NCBI RefSeq assembly: GCF_020921035.1
Contig: NC_063153.1
Coordinates: forward strand, 13,888,001 to 13,952,000
Reading direction: 5' to 3'
From: Rhodamnia argentea
Lineage: Eukaryota > Streptophyta > Magnoliopsida > Myrtales > Myrtaceae
Length of the DNA: 64,000 nt
Translations under genes and position numbers: made by a program
Notes under the pieces: generated by a model
The model's input: only the letters and a program-made list of their open reading frames with translations
What the model was told of the DNA's origin: nothing
The model's database searches: none
In this document: positions 62,201 through 64,000 of the stretch, piece by piece
How positions within the stretch are numbered: the first letter of the stretch is position 1
How the letters are laid out: the number at the start of each line of letters is the position of its first letter

Positions 62201-63134
62201 GATGAAAGCAAAACAATAGTTACCTCCCCTGCATAGTGAGATATTGCAAAACTTGTGCGGGAAAGCTTAGGTTTGATAAAGCGCTTGTTGTTCTTAAAGG
62301 TTTGATACAACTTCTGAGCGAATGTTTCATGTGTCGACTTAGGGAACATGCTGTAAAACAATCAGAGCGTAAGTCACATGACGAAGCCAGACTTACATTC
62401 TATTGATGTGACGAATAAATAGATACCTGCTACCATATACAAGTCCATCGCAGGAACCCAAAAATCATGAAACAGTTACAAAATGGCCTAGGATAAAAGG
62501 AAAAATAGAAAGAATTAAGTGTCTGCATACCAGGCTTCATCTAAAAGGGCAATGATCCCTCCAGGTTTCTGCAAGATTTGAAGCATTTCAGATGTTAGTA
62601 ATACACAAAATTCAAGTGATCATGAGGAACTTCTAACTCACCATGAAATTAGGTTAAAAATCTGATAACAGCTAATTAAGGAAGGAAAAAAAACAAATTG
62701 GCGAGGACCAGACACCTTCTCAATCAGATCCAAGACATCTTGATTATCAACGAACTCTATGTAGCTCCAGTCGATCTCTTCTTTGGTATATTCCTCCTGT
62801 TCCATCTTGAAGACATGCTGTGGACACACTTTACCAAAGATCAGGGTAGTGAACCCAAAAACTATATTTGGAATAAAGGCATAACAGAGTTTTATGAACC
62901 TGGTTAAAATGTTGCTGCAGTTTCTCATTTGTAAAATTGATGCAGAACTGCTCAAAGCTAGTAAAGAACAATAATCAGATCCAAGTGTCAATCATATGCT
63001 TCTTTCACACATGTCAAAAGTTAATGGCTTACCTGTTGAATTTAAAGCTTTCAAATCCATAAATATCAAGAACCCCAATCAATTGCTTTGAGTTGGGATC
63101 TTGCCCAATTGAACTGTTAATCTTATCCACAAGC
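53287..63134 (-). CDS. XI-K: Class XI myosin, XI-K type (5' end outside window)
   Basis: Minus strand, 29 exons in view, transcript order: 63134-63033, 62957-62900, 62817-62716, 62568-62531, 62350-62224, 62141-61971, 60948-60817, 60724-60615, 60429-60369, 59562-59385, 59057-58852, 58698-58579, 58477-58379, 58274-58053, 57334-57195, 57020-56903, 56828-56778, 56691-56614, 56483-56313, 56184-56029, 55932-55726, 54937-54800, 54713-54643, 54545-54446, 54360-54304, 54218-54162, 54050-53970, 53604-53522, 53410-53287. All phases agree; 1118 residues result, about 400 missing at the front. Visible parts: the switch II motif D-I-Y-G-F-E, end of the motor, converter with [10 protein letters not shown], six IQ motifs (about 320-460), coiled coil (to about 620), and the globular dilute-type tail with N-S-G-F-G-F near the end. 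It drives organelle transport on actin. XI-K fits best by remembered sequence. Confidence 0.95.
55150..55357 (-). pseudogene. atpE: atpE fragment (nuclear copy of plastid gene)
   Basis: Begins at the plastid start codon (55357) and runs 69 codons ([11 protein letters not shown]... to M-G-G-F-A-R-I), roughly half of the protein, then breaks off into intron sequence. It has a few substitutions relative to the plastid protein I remember, no promoter of its own, and sits inside a myosin intron, so it is a dead copy. Confidence 0.9.
55391..55520 (+). pseudogene. atpB: atpB internal fragment (inverted)
   Basis: About 43 codons of the C-terminal part of the ATP synthase beta subunit, in frame and ending at G-N-I. 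The usual G-S-P-G-K segment reads R-P-P-G-K here, a sign of neutral decay. Confidence 0.9.
61748..61927. mobile_element. Short MITE in a myosin intron
   Basis: About 180 bp with terminal inverted repeats of roughly 35 bp: left 'aaggataagtttgggaaaac...tcagctttt', right 'aaagctgcttttcaaagttttcccaaacttgtcctt'. It sits in the 1-kb intron between the exons at 61971 and 60948. No clear target duplication was found. Confidence 0.65.
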
Positions 63135-64000
63135 CTGGGAAGAAAAATGAAATTGTTAAAGCTTAAACTTTTGTAGAGGAGTCCCTTACCCAAAAAAAAC
63201 TTTTGTAGAGGAGTTTAATTGTTGTTTGTTTATAAAGTAACAGATATAACAAAACAACCCCTGCCATTCAAAAGATCAACAGAAGCAAGCATCAATCCAA
63301 CTCTAATAGGAAGGAGAAAACAGCAACACGAACACAATATAGGCTTAAACAATGATTAAATCCGCGATATACTTGAAAAGTAAACAGCATATTATACGGT
63401 TCAGGTGCCATTGTTGCTCAAGTTTCTTCATGATTTCATTGAAAAAAGGGAAAATTCCAAATAAGAGCCTGTAGGGCTCTCATGGATTCCAAAAAGGGCC
63501 TAACCAAGGGCATTTTCGTCATTTACTTTTTTTTTCTCCTTTTTCGCTTTTTTCCTTTTTTTTCACATTTCTTAATTTATCTTTGTTGCCGCCGGCGAGA
63601 GTCGCCTCGCTCACAGCCCGCCAGCCTCGCCCAAGCCCTCGTCGGTGGTCATCTAGGCGACCCTCGCCCCGCCCGGGCGACGGCGGTCTCACCCAACCCT
63701 CGCCGGTGGCAGGCCATTGCTTGAGACCAGCCACCAGCGAAAAGCAAGGGGAAAAAAAGGAAAAAATAATTTTAAAAAAATGACAAAAATGCCCTTGGTC
63801 AGTCCTTCTTTGAAATAATAGGGGCACTTCACGCCCTTATTTGAGAAAATTAGAACACTTCATGCCATTATTTGGAATTTTCCCTTGAAAGAATACACTT
63901 TCACAGAAAAAGACTTGATAATTAATTAAGTTTCCATTTCAACAGAATACTGAATCTTTGCAAACAGCTCACAATGATCCCTCTGATGCTGCAGCAACAC
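63135..64000 (-). other. XI-K intron continuing beyond the window
   Basis: The exon before L-V-D-K-I-N should end in a split Trp codon. No such exon is found between 63135 and 64000, so this whole stretch, MITE included, appears to be intron. Confidence 0.6.
63448..63887. mobile_element. MITE family C, well preserved, in a myosin intron
   Basis: The left end GGGAAAATTCCAAATAAGAG is inverted at the right as 'cattatttggaattttccc'. The core (63590-63720) is GC-rich with repeated 'ctcgcc' phrases, flanked by T-rich and A-rich runs. Paired phrases 'aagggcattttcgtcat' and 'atgacaaaaatgcccttgg' also mirror each other. It lies in the XI-K intron that runs off the window. The 80-102-codon frames over it are chance. 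Confidence 0.75.

Noticed and set aside
53287..64000. CRISPR arrays, operons or a bacterial-type system
   Set aside because: No regularly spaced repeats or polycistronic layout; everything recognised here and in the rest of the window is plant nuclear DNA.

Overview
This is a nuclear window from a plant. It holds introns with GT-AG and GC-AG borders, plant-only gene families (Alfin-like PHD, PAL, PMI1-related, class XI myosin, GPCAT, PGG-ankyrin), long AT-rich intergenic stretches, LTR retrotransposon relics, several fold-back MITE families and a piece of chloroplast DNA. Gene content and repeat style fit a woody dicot. I suspect a Myrtaceae genome such as Eucalyptus, but that is inference only.

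Layout. Positions 1-11.4 kb are repeat-rich: a degenerate Ty1-copia element (2835-9353, minus strand) whose left LTR is split by a 3.14-kb solo LTR with a perfect 5-bp target duplication. Then come a RING-H2/ATL E3 ligase (11438-11986, +), a block of nested MITEs (12.2-16.1 kb), an Alfin-like PHD gene (16747-20872, +, five exons), an intronless PAL (24500-26569, +), an unrecognised two-exon candidate (27814-28235, +), and a BDA1-type ankyrin/PGG gene (29839-31461, +, two exons). PMI1-RELATED1 follows (33971-37509, -, two coding exons). The stretch 38.1-48.5 kb has no gene I can support; it holds MITEs, a 5S-derived element and a second minus-strand copia relic. Glycerophosphocholine acyltransferase (48627-52309, +, eight exons) and a myosin XI-K gene (29 exons from 63134 down to 53287, -, 5' end outside the window) face each other at the right end.

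The genes do not form an operon-like unit. PMI1-related proteins and myosin XI both affect organelle movement on actin, PAL commits carbon to phenylpropanoids, GPCAT recycles glycerophosphocholine into phospholipid, and the ATL and ankyrin/PGG proteins are of types often linked to stress or defence. From memory, Arabidopsis carries XI-K, AL5 and PMIR1 within a few genes of each other on chromosome 5, so the backbone looks like a conserved synteny block into which PAL, the ankyrin gene and GPCAT are interleaved.

Most notable: an intronless PAL with gymnosperm-type sequence features; a rearranged atpB/atpE plastid insertion in a myosin intron; a LysM-like module ending PMIR1; two GC-AG introns; a 5S-derived element; and the nested LTR insertion that can be dissected to the base.
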